A stretch of DNA of 64,000 nt, taken from assembly GCF_963169125.1 (NCBI RefSeq), contig NC_084799.1, positions 65,022,643 to 65,086,642 of the forward strand, read 5' to 3'. This stretch comes from Humulus lupulus (lineage: Eukaryota > Streptophyta > Magnoliopsida > Rosales > Cannabaceae). Shown here one piece after another: positions 1 through 10,446 of the stretch. Positions within the stretch are counted from its first letter, which is position 1. The number at the start of each line of letters is the position of its first letter. A program made the position numbers and the translations under genes. The notes under the pieces were generated by a model. That model did not search any database, had not been told where the DNA came from, and saw only the letters and a program-made list of their open reading frames with translations.

Positions 1-655
1 AAAAATATAGTTAAATAATTAATTAATTCACAATTAAACAATTACCCATAATTATCACATAATTATTTCCTTACCCTGGAAAATTAATTCCTTTGCAATT
101 TAGTCCATTCTCTTTACAAATCTTTCTTTTGACATCCTTACCATTGACAGTGTAGGACAGAGGTGATTTGGGGACCATGGACCTATAATACGATGCTCCA
201 ATAAACTAGATTGTTAATTAAACTCTTTAATCTAATAATATTATTTATTAATTCCATGATTACTCCACTATAAATATGGAATTGCACTCTAAGTATTTAT
301 AGAATTATATTTACAGAGTTTTCTCTTGTAGTCCATTGATATAATCAATATATGTAGTTCTATCCTCCATTATTGGTTCGTTAATAAAAGTTGGTCAAAA
401 TTACTATTTTACCCTTCTAATTACCTCTTGATCCTTAAGTACCATTAATTCACTAGTGAATAATTAATCTATAATCTAATTATAGATTTGAGCTCAATAA
501 CTATTCAGTTCCAGTATTAACCCTTAAGGGAACTAATATTCGATCCATTAGGAAAGCATGGATTCCATTATTGTAATTCATGTTCCCAACCACTCATGAT
601 ATTGAATCTCCAAAACAAAAGTCATTAGCCTCATTATTCTAAGAGACCTTAATGA
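1..655 (-). mobile_element. Copia family A copy 1: 3' LTR remnant
   Basis: AT-rich sequence matching the middle of the copia LTR at 6010-6678; shared phrases include AAGTCATTAGC and CAGTTCCAG..TTAACCCTTAAGGGAAC. It runs off the left edge of the window. At 655/656 it is fused directly to pol sequence from the integrase/RT linker, so RT, RNase H, the PPT and the LTR start have been deleted. Orientation is inferred from the adjoining minus-strand pol. Confidence 0.7.
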
Positions 656-933
656 GTGAATCATGGCTTCTTGCCATTTCTCCTTTTCAAGACCATCCAT
701 TGCCTCTTTAAAGGTTAATGGATCGTCCTTGTCTGTATCAGAAACAAGAACATGTGCCCCATGTTCGTAGTGAACAAGTTATCTTAGTTTCCTACTACGA
801 CGTTGCACCGAGGTTTCTTTTCTAGGAATCATGGTTTCCTTGGTTTGTCATTTATCATTTAATGATGAAGATGAATGTAATGTAATCTTATCAGTTGTGA
901 GTTCCTCCAATACTACCTTGCTCCAAGGTTTAT
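656..933 (-). pseudogene. Copia A copy 1: pol linker fragment between integrase and RT
   Basis: Read on the minus strand this gives DKDDPLTFKEAMD followed by an EKEKW motif, the entry to the copia RT domain, and it matches the same region of copy 3 (near 54300-54380). The fragment stops abruptly at 656 at the LTR fusion. It is split from the rest of the integrase (from 4002) by the LTR inserted at 934-3996. It is non-functional. Confidence 0.7.
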
Positions 934-1419
934 TGTAACGCCCTGGATAGCCCAAGACCGTCACACTATGTACTTTAAATAATGCTTAACTCGCTAAACG
1001 AGTCATTATGTTATAAACGTGCATCTAGGTGTTGTTAATAGGCCAGGGTGAAAATCTCGGTCAAAAGGAATGGATATATTTTATTTAAAATGTTAAACTG
1101 TACATGGGCCCATAAAAGTGTTTACAGAGTTATTTACAATCCAAAATGGTCATTAAAGTATAAAAGTTACAACTCGTCGACCTAAGCAGCAAAAATAGGG
1201 TTAAACCCTAGTTCCCCTGAGAAACACATTGGCCGTGGTGGTCAAGAGGCTGCACATGTACACATCACCACTTATGCTCTCCACTCAAGGCAGGGTGAGC
1301 TTTTCTTTCCCTTTACCTGCACCACATAACACCCGTGAGCCAAGGCCCAGCAAGAAAACTTATTACTGCATGTATACATTATAAATAATTGATTATGGGG
1401 CTTGCAGCCCTAATCAGAT

Positions 1420-1590
1420 GATGACTAATAAGACATTATGGGTAGATGACTAATAAGTCTCTCTGGGTAGATGACCAATAAGTCTCTCTGAATAGATGAC
1501 TGATAAGTCTCTCTGAATAGATGACTGATAAGTCTTTATGAATAGATGACTAATAAGTCTCTCTAAATAGATGACTGATAAGTCTCTCTG
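1420..1590. repeat. Tandem repeat, 25-bp unit, about 7 copies
   Basis: The unit is close to GATGACTAATAAGTCTCTCT plus GGGTA. Copies start at 1420, 1445, 1470, 1495, 1520, 1545 and 1570. Substitutions are clustered in the last six bases and at the A/G of ACTAATAAG. It lies in the 3' half of the minus-oriented LTR. Confidence 0.9.
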
Positions 1591-2252
1591 GGGTTTTACG
1601 CCCCAAGCCATGTGATGTTTCAGTCACCTGAGACTTTTAGCCCTGGCTCTAAATAACTAGCCTTTAGACTAGACAAGCGCTTTAGTTTTTCTTCGACCAA
1701 TAGGTCGATCAAGCATTTAATGCTCATGTTGGCTAGATCTAATCATTCCAACTTGCGTTAAACACGCTAATGCCACTCTTGACTCATAAGCCAATACCAT
1801 ACGACCAGTGTTCAGTACTACTGCTGATCATGACTGATAAGTAAGAACTTCACGACCTATACTGAACACCAATGCCGTTTCTGACAAATAAGTCAGTGCC
1901 ATTCACAAGTAAGCAGAGCTGCCAGGCATTTACAATGTAACCAATATCCACATATAGAGCACTCAACATGCCTCATCAATAACCATGCATGTCACATACT
2001 GGGTGTAGTTTTCTTACCTCTGGTTCGAGTGTAAAATAATAAAAGAACAACCCTGGAGAACGATCGGTCCTTAAGCCCCTTAGCGGTCACCTAGTCATAA
2101 TAAGCAATAAAAGGTTCATGGACTAAAACCCCGCTCCCGAGACCTTGAATCATACTAAAATAGTTAGTAGATTCAATCCCGAGCCTTGAGAATTGGAAAC
2201 CTGCGCTTAAAAATGACTAAAACCCATCCTGGCGCAAAAGGGATAGGCGGGC

Positions 2253-2430
2253 TGCGACTTGACCCCAAGGGCCGCGGCGCGCCCCCAAGACAGAGAGTCC
2301 CCTCTCTGGGGTGCCATGGGCGGGCTGCGACTTGACCCTGTGGGTTGTGGCATGCCTGCTAGACAGAGATCAGGGTAGGCTCTGGAACACATCAAGTCGC
2401 AACTTGTATGAACTCAGTCGCGACTTGACC
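2253..2430. repeat. Short repeated motif (TGCGACTTGACC type) in an LTR
   Basis: Four related motifs occur near 2253, 2325, 2393 and 2415: GCGACTTGACCC twice, CAAGTCGCAACTTG, and AGTCGCGACTTGACC. The last contains the perfect palindrome AGTCGCGACT. The block is more GC-rich than the LTR around it. Confidence 0.7.
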
Positions 2431-3098
2431 TCACGAACCTAGATCCCCTGCATTTTTCTCAAACCAAACTCAGCCAAATCTTCGCCAAACCAATCATTAC
2501 CACAACATATCCATCAGTTAACAACAAAACCCAAGTTTAAAAACACTTGAAACATCGCCACATATCCAATTACACAATCAAGATATCAAGCTATAAACCA
2601 TATGAAAAACAGAGCAAAAACCTTGAAATATCAAGCTAAAAACCTTACCTTAAACACAAAATTGAACTCTTCCAACTGCTCAACACAATCCTAAACCCAC
2701 AAGCTTTAATCCTCAAGCTATAATTCTCCACTTAGCTTCAAGACTCCAAACCGAGAATGAGAGGGATAATTGATCGAGAGAGAAAAAGATAGGCTACTCT
2801 GTTTTTGCTACCTAAGTAACTCTACAGCCTGCTTGGTTAAACATATCCCATGGTCAAAATGACCAAAATTCCCCTAGGGCCAATTATATCTTTCAAAGTC
2901 AACAAAGGAAAAAGTGCCATTTCCCACCTATCCCGTTAATCATAATTAATGTCCTCAAATTCCTGTTACTACCAATATCCTCAAACAATTATTAAATCAT
3001 AACCCATCACCCGTTCATTCCCGGTAATGTACTAATTACCAATTTACCCTCAGGCTCACCCCGAGCCCAGTAATTAACCTCGTTATGACCAAACCACT

Positions 3099-3745
3099 TG
3101 TTGACTCTCAAATTTGTCAATGCCACAGAATCAGATAAACGATATAAAATGGGATGAAAACAAGAAGAAATTCAAATGGAAAAGTAAATGACACAAACAA
3201 TTTATAGTGGTTCGGCCCCGATTAGATGGTAATGACCTATGTCCACTTAGTGTTCTTATTGATGTTGAATCCCAACACTGTGATCAATGAACTATGTTTC
3301 ACAGGTTTCACAAGCCTTGGGAAGATTACAACTTCGGTGAATAATCACACTATATTCTTCTCTCAGAGTACAAAGGTCACAAGTTCCAAAAAAAATCCAT
3401 TCCTTGAGCCCTTTGATTCTTATTTATAGGCTCAAGAAGATTACATGGGCCGATGGGCCTCAATTATCATTAAGATTCATGTATCTAGTTAATAAAGGAA
3501 ATTACAATCAATGCAAATATTATAAGATTGTATATCAAAAAGGAAGTAAATGAAAGTATGCGACCAGAATGGTCGCACCTAAGCGTGATGCTTGATAAAT
3601 CAATGACTTTCTGGTTGATGGTCAAACAAGATTCTTTCACTTAAAATCGTCGCGTGCCCGCCATGTGTAGGTCAATCTTGCCACGTCACCAGGAGTCGTT
3701 TTTGGGTAAACATCGTTAATCTTGCATCCCAGGATCGTCTCATGC
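3099..3745 (-). mobile_element. Nested LTR, related to the LTR at 53416-54125
   Basis: It begins TGTTGACTCTCAAATTTG and shares the phrase TTTATAGTGGTT..GGCCCC..CTAYRYCCACTTAG with 53416-54125. A TATA-like TATTTATAGG at 3421-3430 reads as CTATAAATA on the minus strand. The right end is not clear; I saw no convincing duplication, so 3745 is approximate. Confidence 0.55.
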
Positions 3746-4001
3746 CGAATAGCTCAAACATATCTACATAATAATGTGATCTCACCCATATATCACAGAG
3801 ATGCAATTAACGGGTCAAAATTACAAAAATGCCATTCTAATAAGAAGTGCGCCCACATGCATGCAATTATCACCATATAATAATATAATACATATAATCA
3901 TGCATATAATCACATAATTGCATATTTAATCAATTATGGCCCTCCTGACCCCCTAATCAAAGCATTAAGCCACATTAGGGAATTTGGGACATTACATTTA
4001 T

Positions 4002-4452
4002 AGTTATTGATATATTTATGTTCAAGGAAGGTTGCATTTGTGGAAACAAATACCTTTTGATCCTTGGAACTATAGAAATAATCGCCTCCTGTGTCTGGAG
4101 AGTAGCCAACAAAAATGCACAGTTCTGGCCTTGATTCAAGTTTCCCTTATTTAGGTCTAAGAACATGAGTAGGACAACCCCAAATGCGGAAATTGTGCAA
4201 ACTAGGTTTGTTTCCATTCCACAGTTCCAGTGGTGTTTTGCTAATGGTCTTAGATGGGACTACATTCAAAATGTAAGTCGCTGCTTAAAGTACGTATCCC
4301 CAGAATGAGAGAGGGAGTGAATAGTAGCTTAACATATACCTGACCATGTCCAACAAGGTTTTATTTCTTCTTTTAGAAACACCATTTTTCTATGGCGTTC
4401 CAGGTGCTGTGAGTTGGCATAGAATACTATGCTCTAGCAAGAAATGTTCGAA
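4002..4452 (-). pseudogene. Copia A copy 1: integrase C-terminal part
   Basis: On the minus strand this matches the integrase C-terminal segment of copy 2 (18940-19420), including a LEHKYINNYK-like stretch close to the 934-3996 insertion and PLELWNGNKPSL-like sequence. Frames are broken. It continues upstream into the integrase core at 4455-4793. Confidence 0.6.
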
Positions 4453-4454
4453 TT

Positions 4455-4793
4455 CTAATCCAAATATTCTCCACCTAGATCAGATTGAAGTGTCTTAAGA
4501 GTACTACCTAACTGCTTCTCAGCCTCAGCTTTGAATTCTTGAAACTTACCAAAGGTTTCAGATTTCCTTACCATTAAGTAAGTATGACCATATCTTGAGT
4601 AATCATCAATAAAAGTGACGAAGTACTCATACCCACCTCTTGCTTGTACATTGATTGGACCACAAACATCGTTGTGTACAAGCTCCAAAGGTTCTTTGGC
4701 TCTATTGCCTTTCGCTGAGAAAAGACGTTTGATCATTTTTCCTTCTAAACAAGATTCACAAACCAGAAGAGTTCCAACTCTTAGTTCTCTCAA
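4455..4793 (-). pseudogene. Copia A copy 1: GAG-pre-integrase and integrase core fragment
   Basis: An open stretch of 112 codons reads CESCLEGKM (end of the zinc-binding pre-integrase motif), then PLELVHNDVCGP carrying the first catalytic Asp, then YFVTFIDDYSRYGHTYL, and SDLGGEY carrying the second Asp. The third acidic residue is not in the open stretch. This is the retroviral-type integrase fold of Ty1/copia. The neighbouring sequence is out of frame and lacks protease, so the copy is dead. Confidence 0.8.
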
Positions 4794-4859
4794 AGGTCCA
4801 TCTTTCGTTAACCGGTTTATCCTATCTAGACCTATATGACCAAGTCTAAGATGCCAGAG

Positions 4860-5548
4860 ATATATGTCATCCTTGTTTGAAAATTTTTGTCTTTTGTTAC
4901 CTTGCGGTTTTGATACTTTAAATAATTATGAATTATTGAGCGTTCGTTCATTTTAATGAAAGTGATAAAGTCTGAATATTCAATTGCATGTCTAAAGAAA
5001 AATTAAGAATGATCTAATTATAAATAAAATATTCTAAAGTAATCACATGCAATAAAATTCCAAAAGAACTAAAATGAAAATGAACTAAACATTGTTCAAA
5101 CAACAATAAAGTTTTCTTTTAATAAAACTAAAGAATTATAAATAAATGGACTTTCTTCAACGCTTTATTGAACTAGATGCTATTCCTCTCTTCCACTTCA
5201 TGATATTTATCAGCGACCTTCTTGAACCATTAGATTCATCCATCTACACAGAAGAATAAACATTGTTAGTGGACCCTGAGTTAAGAGCTCAGAATGAGAA
5301 ATCTATCTCCACTTAGTTATAAGAACAAATAAATCATATTTACCTTTCTTATTCTTCATAAATTCAGCAATTATTTCACACTTGGGCGATAGGATTTATT
5401 TCTCATAAAACCACTTATCATATATGTATCCATATGTAGCATGGATGACCTCCCATATATCATATGTAGATTTAAGGCTTTGTAGAGTATTTTTGGTCTC
5501 TATATTTACTGATTGGAGTAAATCATACCTAGCCATATGATTCATTCT
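4860..5548 (-). pseudogene. Copia A copy 1: decayed gag / gag-pol junction
   Basis: AT-rich sequence lying between the integrase fragment and the gag start, in the position of gag C-terminus and protease. It shares blocks with 19860-20260 of copy 2, for example TAAAGTCTGAA, TTGCATGTCTAAAGAAAA and CTTTTAATAAAACTAAAGAA. No zinc knuckle or protease DTGA motif is visible, so the copy appears to have lost those parts. Confidence 0.5.
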
Positions 5549-5779
5549 TCACCACTTGGCATACACAAACTGATCAATCACTGAAGCATCTATTGGTGGT
5601 TCATCGATTGGTGGTGTTTTAACAGCCTCCATCAAATTATCTCTTAACAATAATATATCCATACCATGTCTCCAAAATACTATATTTTCATCATTAAGTT
5701 CAACCACTACATTGCAGTCATTTTGAGACATTTTAACTAAAATAAAATACAATAATATTATAGTTTGAAAAAATATCAA
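5549..5779 (-). pseudogene. Copia A copy 1: gag N-terminal fragment
   Basis: A 76-codon open stretch contains VVELNDENIVFWRHGMDILLL, matching the start of copia capsid where a hydrophobic stretch is followed by a W-containing motif. It sits at the gag position relative to the leader at 5781-6010. The rest of gag is not in this frame. The call rests on position and comparison with 20265-20540. Confidence 0.5.
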
Positions 5780-5780
5780 T

Positions 5781-6009
5781 GTTTTGGAAAGTAAACATGA
5801 TGCACAAATGCAACAATTAAAACATATAAATTAACATTTACTTTTCCACGATAAAACTACCCAACAAACAAAGTGTCGCCTTAGAGTCGGTCAAGTTAAA
5901 TTTAGATAGCTAATAAGATAATCTTATCTTTATAATTTAAAACTTAAAATAACTCTTTATTTTTTATCTTTTAAATATAAAGTACTGCTAGTTTGGTCAA
6001 GATGCAATT
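5781..6009 (-). mobile_element. Copia A copy 1: truncated 5' leader
   Basis: It matches the leader of copy 2 at 20515-20760 (TTTTCCACGATAAAACTACCC, GTCGGTCAAGTTAAATT, TTTGGTCAAGAT). At about 6010 it jumps from leader into the middle of the LTR, so the rest of the leader, the PBS and the LTR end are deleted. Confidence 0.7.
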
Positions 6010-6678
6010 ATCCATTGCAAAAGCTTAATTGGTCAGTTCCAGAATTAACCCTTAAGGGAACCAATATTCAATCTGCTAGGAAAGCATGAATTCCATTATT
6101 GTAATTCATGTTCCCAACCATTCATGATATTGAATCTCCAAAACAAAAGTCATTAGCATCATTATTCTAAGAGACCTTAATGAGTGAATCAAAAGATCCA
6201 ATAAACATAAACAGGAATTCATGAATACTCAGGATTTAGATTGATCTACAAATGATCATCTATTACGATAAGAATTAAATCTTTACATCAAATGACAAGT
6301 TTATAAAGATAATTAGTTCTCATCGGTCCTGTCATATATAATCTCTATTATATACAACACCTTTACTTAGATGTCTATCCAAATCAGTAATCCGAATCTA
6401 GATTACTCGAATCTCGTATGCTTTGCAAACCGTACTAGTAACCATTCATTAAAGATTCCATACTTTAATATGTTACTGACTATTTTCTTCATTATATATG
6501 ATCTTAATGCTCTCATACTAATACAAGATCACATTCTCATAAATGAATAGGATATTTTCTTGATATTATAATAGAATTAATTCAAACAATAATTATAACA
6601 TTCAAGTATAATAAAATTGTACTTTTATTTAAAACCACTAAAATATTTTTACATGCTTTTAGGACATCAATCCTAACA
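6010..6678 (-). mobile_element. Copia A copy 1: 5' LTR fragment with its terminus
   Basis: It shares long stretches with 1-655 and with the LTRs of copies 2 and 3 (CCTTAATGAGTGAATCA, TATATAATCTCTATTATATAC). The right end TCCTAACA is the complement of the LTR start TGTTAGGA. Beyond it lies unrelated gypsy sequence, so 6678/6679 is the original insertion edge. The other end of the element is outside the window. Confidence 0.7.
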
Positions 6679-6990
6679 CTTCCCTATCCTCTCATTCAAT
6701 AGTACAAAAGTGGTTTCGAAAGGAGCAATCGAATTGAAAGTAACAGTTGTTGAGCGCACCTTAGTGGTAGACGTTGTGGTCATAGATCCTTACTCAGGAT
6801 ACAATGCCATCATGGGAAGGCCGTGGGTGTACAGAATGCAAGGGGTAGCTTCAACCTTGCATCATGTGTTAAAATGCCAATCACTATGTGGTACTTACAC
6901 TATTGACATAAAAGGATGTCAAAAACAAGCAAAAAAAATGTTGTGTCCTGTTGAAAGAAGTAAGTCAGATGGCGAAAGGGGATGAAGTGT
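6679..6990 (+). pseudogene. Tat-like gypsy protease fragment
   Basis: An open stretch at 6710-6985 contains VVVIDPYSGYNAIMGRPWVY, the C-terminal half of the retropepsin of Tat/Ogre-like gypsy elements, where NA(I/V)(M/L)GRP is conserved. The N-terminal DNGSS-type catalytic site is missing, having been cut off by the copia insertion at 6678. It runs on to the RT remnant at 7000-8208. Confidence 0.75.
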
Positions 6991-6999
6991 TAGAAGAGT

Positions 7000-8208
7000 A
7001 AGCATAGCAATTAAAAGGAAAGTTACCATCCTACTTAAAAGCTTTGTAAGACGAGGAAGAATGCGTGGAACCACAATCAACTATAGATAAGTTAGAGGAG
7101 GTACAGTTAGATGCAGGTTGCATCGAGAAAACGGTGCTGGTAAGTGCCCAACTGAGCAGTGAGAAGAGAAGATTGATGGTAGAATTTTTGACAAAAAACA
7201 TCTCCACGTTCGCATGGACGACAAAGGATATGTCGAGGATAGATCCCGAAGTTATAACTTATCAGTAGAACATTGATAAGCGATTCCCAACTGTAAAGTA
7301 GAGAAAAATATGATTTTCCTCAGAAACAAATCAAGTCATTAGCGAAGAAGTGAAGCGTTTATTACAGATAGGGGCAATCGAGGAGTGTTTGTATCCATCG
7401 TGGACGTCGAATCCTGTAGTTATACCAAAGACGAATGGGAAGATGCGAGTCTGCATCAATTTGACTAACCTGAACAAAGCTTGCCCAATGGACAACTTCT
7501 AGCTGCCTAGAATAGATCAAATGGTGGATGCTACCATTGAATACAAACATATGAGTTTTTTAAAAGCTTACTCCGACTATAATCAAATCCCATTGGCTGA
7601 AGAAGACAAGATTCACACAACCTTCAAAATTGAGTGTGGATTATACTGTTACAAGGTAAAGCCATTTGGATTGCGCAACGCCAGAGCAACCTATCAAAGG
7701 CTTATGAACAAAATCTTCGATGAACAACTGAGGTAGATAATGGAAGTGTATATCGATGATATGGTAGTAAAATATAGGACAGAGATTGATCATTTGGAAC
7801 ATTTGGGAGAATCCTTTGATGTGCTAAACAAGTATAACATGAAGCTGAACCCAACAAAATGCACATTTGGAGTCACTTCTAGGCAGTTCTTGGGACATAT
7901 TGTAAGCAAAAGATAAATTGAAGCGAATCCAACACAATTAACAACTTTAACCAAAGTCAATGAACTACGCACTGTGTGAGAAGAACAAAAAATCACAGGC
8001 AAAATCATTGCACTATGTCGTTTCATCTCACGAATGTCAGACTTGTGCGAGCCTTTCTTTCAATACATCAAGAAGAATTCACAATATTTTTGGGGGGGGA
8101 TGAGCAATGCAAAGCATTTGAGGAATTGAAGAGCTATCCGAGCTCGACACTAGTGCTGAGTGCCCCAGAGCAGGATGAAGAACTGTTCATGTATTTAGCA
8201 GTGTACGA
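7000..8208 (+). pseudogene. Tat-like gypsy reverse transcriptase fragment
   Basis: RT motifs can be read across several frames and stops: NKACPMDNF near 7480, LKAYSDYNQIPL near 7565, KPFGLRNARATYQRLMNKIF near 7660-7725, the catalytic YIDDMVVK near 7750, and FLGHIVSKR near 7890. I count at least six in-frame nonsense codons. It ends near 8208 with ELFMYLAV, at the start of RNase H. This is an old, inactive fragment that copia A copy 1 inserted into. Confidence 0.8.
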
Positions 8209-8736
8209 AATGTCTAACCAAACATGTTCTCTGACCGAAACATTTTTCTTCATTTTCATATTCATGAAGCTTCTAGTAGAATCATGTTTGCACTTATTAG
8301 ATTACTGGCCAAACATGCCTTGTAGAGATTCCCAAATCTCAAAGGATGTTTCAATAGTTTCAAACTTCTTTCTGAGCACATCGTTCATAACAGCAAGCAT
8401 ATAACATTTGGCCTTATTGTTAGATAAAATCCAATTGTCATACTTTTCTCTAGCAGTTTTGGTAGCAGTGAGAACAGGAACCTCAGGACATTCCTCATTA
8501 AGGACAAACATGTGGTTTTAACATATCAAAACAATGTTCATGTTTGATTTCCATTTCATGTAGTTATCACCAGTCAATTTCTCATTAGCAAGTAAAGTAG
8601 TTACATGGTTTGGATTGGACATATTGCCAAAAATTAAATAAATAAAATATAATGAATGAATGCATATAATAAATATTAGTTTATATTTGGAATAGTAAAT
8701 ATGATGCATGAATGCAACACATAAAATAACACACAA
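8209..8736 (-). pseudogene. Copia family B: gag fragment
   Basis: Two overlapping open stretches on the minus strand give the start of a copia capsid (NPNHVTTLLANEKLTGDNY..KWKSNMNIVL), then NNKAKCYMLAVMNDVLRKK, IWESLQGMFGQ and a VREHV motif. This is the UBN2-type copia gag. It is cut at 8209 by the junction with the gypsy fragment, so the rest of gag and all of this copy's pol are missing. Confidence 0.75.
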
Positions 8737-10429
8737 AAATTAGTTACTAGTCCATAATAGATTAATTTGAAAATTAATTGACCGCCTTAGGGTTGGTCAG
8801 ACTAGTCAATAATTAATCTTGAGACAAGAAATCAACTCCATAAGTGAAAACTTAAAAACTCATTTTTGTCTTTTGACTTATGAATTACCATTAGTTTGGT
8901 CAAGATGCACCAGTCGTGCTCGAAAGCCTAGATACATCTTCGGAGTGCAACCCATTATTTTTTTATTAATAACTTTACTCAAGAGTGTGCCTTAGGGTCA
9001 GTCAAACTTGAAATACATCACTAATCTTATTATCTTGTGAGAAGTCAACCTTCAGATAAAATAAACATATTCAGAAGCCTTTCCTTAGGGAGGCCGCAAA
9101 CAGAGGTGACATTAAGCCCTTCCTATGCCTCTTGGTGTTCAACCAATAATGTAGACCATGAGACTTATTGTCATAATTCACTCTCCCACTCACTATTATA
9201 AAATTGTGTTTTTCTCAAAATAAATATTTTTCAATTTGGTTGTAAAACTAATTAAATTAATTTTACCAAATGATATTCTAATAAATACTAATCCAATTAT
9301 GCAAAATAAATAATCGTGCCGTAGATTTTATTTTTCCTTTTTAAATAGAATACCATATTATGTAATAAAACAATTTTATATTATTAAATAAGAAAATAAA
9401 CAACTTTAAATTATTTTTACCATCTTAACTAATTAAGACTAAATTAATTATATAAGTTATCAAATAAAAACATATAATCAATCCTAAGCATGTTTCTGAG
9501 AAAAAAATTGCATGCTTAATATGTACTATGTGGGTAATATGTATGTCATGCTATTATGCATGATAAAGTATTAAACAATTTAATCAAGTTCAAGCAAATA
9601 AATTAATAAATGTGGGTTGGATGCTTTCAGTATTTCTAGAAAATTACAACACCTGCAAAAAATACACAAAAATAATTAAACTAACAAAGGCCTAATGAAG
9701 AGCAACTCCTTTGATCTTGGACCTTCTCTTTTAGTCTTTGGGCCAATACAATTTTAATTATCCATTGTGAATAAAATAACCTTTTAATTATATTAAACAA
9801 CTTTAAAATAATCAAACTTTGAGTTTTAATACCCAACAAGTTATTGAGGCCCAATTAGAATTTGGACTCACCACAATTAAATTATATTGGGCATAAACAG
9901 GCCCAAATGGATAACTACACATCCATTAGGGTTTACATGACACAAACTCTAATAGGCGTGTCAATTGTGGGCGGCGGCTGGCAGCTATGGGTGGATGGCA
10001 AGGGTGCGGGGCGTAGGCGCGCAGGGGCGCTGGGCAGCGGGTACAGGCACGCATGAGAGTTGGGTGCAGGCATGCAGGGGCGCTGGGCCGCGGGTTCAGG
10101 CGCATAGGAGTGCTGGGCACAGGTGCCCAGGGGCGCTGGATGCAGGCAGCGGCTCCGGCCTCAGGATTCGTGCTCGGGGCTCAGGCCATTACAAAATTGT
10201 ATCCAGAATTTAAATAAATAAACTACAAAATTCCTATGCCCCAAAATGGCTTACAATTTTTGTATATTTAGAAAACTTAAGAACTTTCCCTAACCAAAAA
10301 ACACTATGAAAACCAACCCTTAAGTACATAAACGATTCATTCATAAACATTCATCCATTCATATATTACACATAATATAAAAAATTCATATGATACCCAC
10401 ACAGTAATTAACATATGCAGGGATTAAAG
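8737..10429 (-). mobile_element. Copia family B: long 5' leader
   Basis: About 1.7 kb between the gag start and the PBS. No coding sequence is seen. Much of it aligns with the leader of copia A copy 2, for example GCCTTAGGGTTGGTCA, TTTGGTCAAGATGCA and the CCTATGCCC..ATGGCTTACAA phrase near the PBS. A GC-rich block at 9955-10180 stands out. Confidence 0.6.
9955..10180. repeat. GC-rich block in copia leader
   Basis: A GC-rich island in AT-rich surroundings, made of degenerate repeats around GGGCGCTGG, GCAGGCGCA and GGGTGCAGG. The equivalent block in copy 2 (about 21920-22190) has different sequence but similar composition and position relative to the PBS. Confidence 0.65.
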
Positions 10430-10446
10430 ATGACTTTGATACCAAT
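10430..10446 (-). promoter_or_regulatory. Copia B primer-binding site
   Basis: The minus strand reads ATTGGTATCAAAGTC directly after the LTR end, the usual copia arrangement of TGGTATCA.. complementary to the initiator-tRNA 3' end. Confidence 0.75.

Larger units (their letters stand above)
934..3996 (-). mobile_element. Solo LTR of a chromovirus-type gypsy element (contains a nested LTR)
   Basis: It starts TGTAACGCCCTGG and ends GGGACATTACA (TG..CA), flanked by an exact TTTAT target-site duplication (929-933 and 3997-4001). Removing it restores the copia A integrase context seen intact at 18940-18960. The minus orientation is inferred from the complement of GCTGGGCCTTGGCTCACGGG around 1320-1350, which matches the 3' part of plus-strand chromovirus LTRs elsewhere in the window. 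No internal region is present, so it is a solo LTR. It holds a 25-bp tandem array and a second inserted LTR. Confidence 0.85.

Noticed and set aside
6679..8208. Endogenous pararetrovirus
   Set aside because: The RT motifs fit Tat-like gypsy better, and no movement-protein or coat-protein text is present.
9862..10213. Overlapping frames on both strands in the GC-rich leader block
   Set aside because: Low-complexity composition, absent from the equivalent leader of copy 2.
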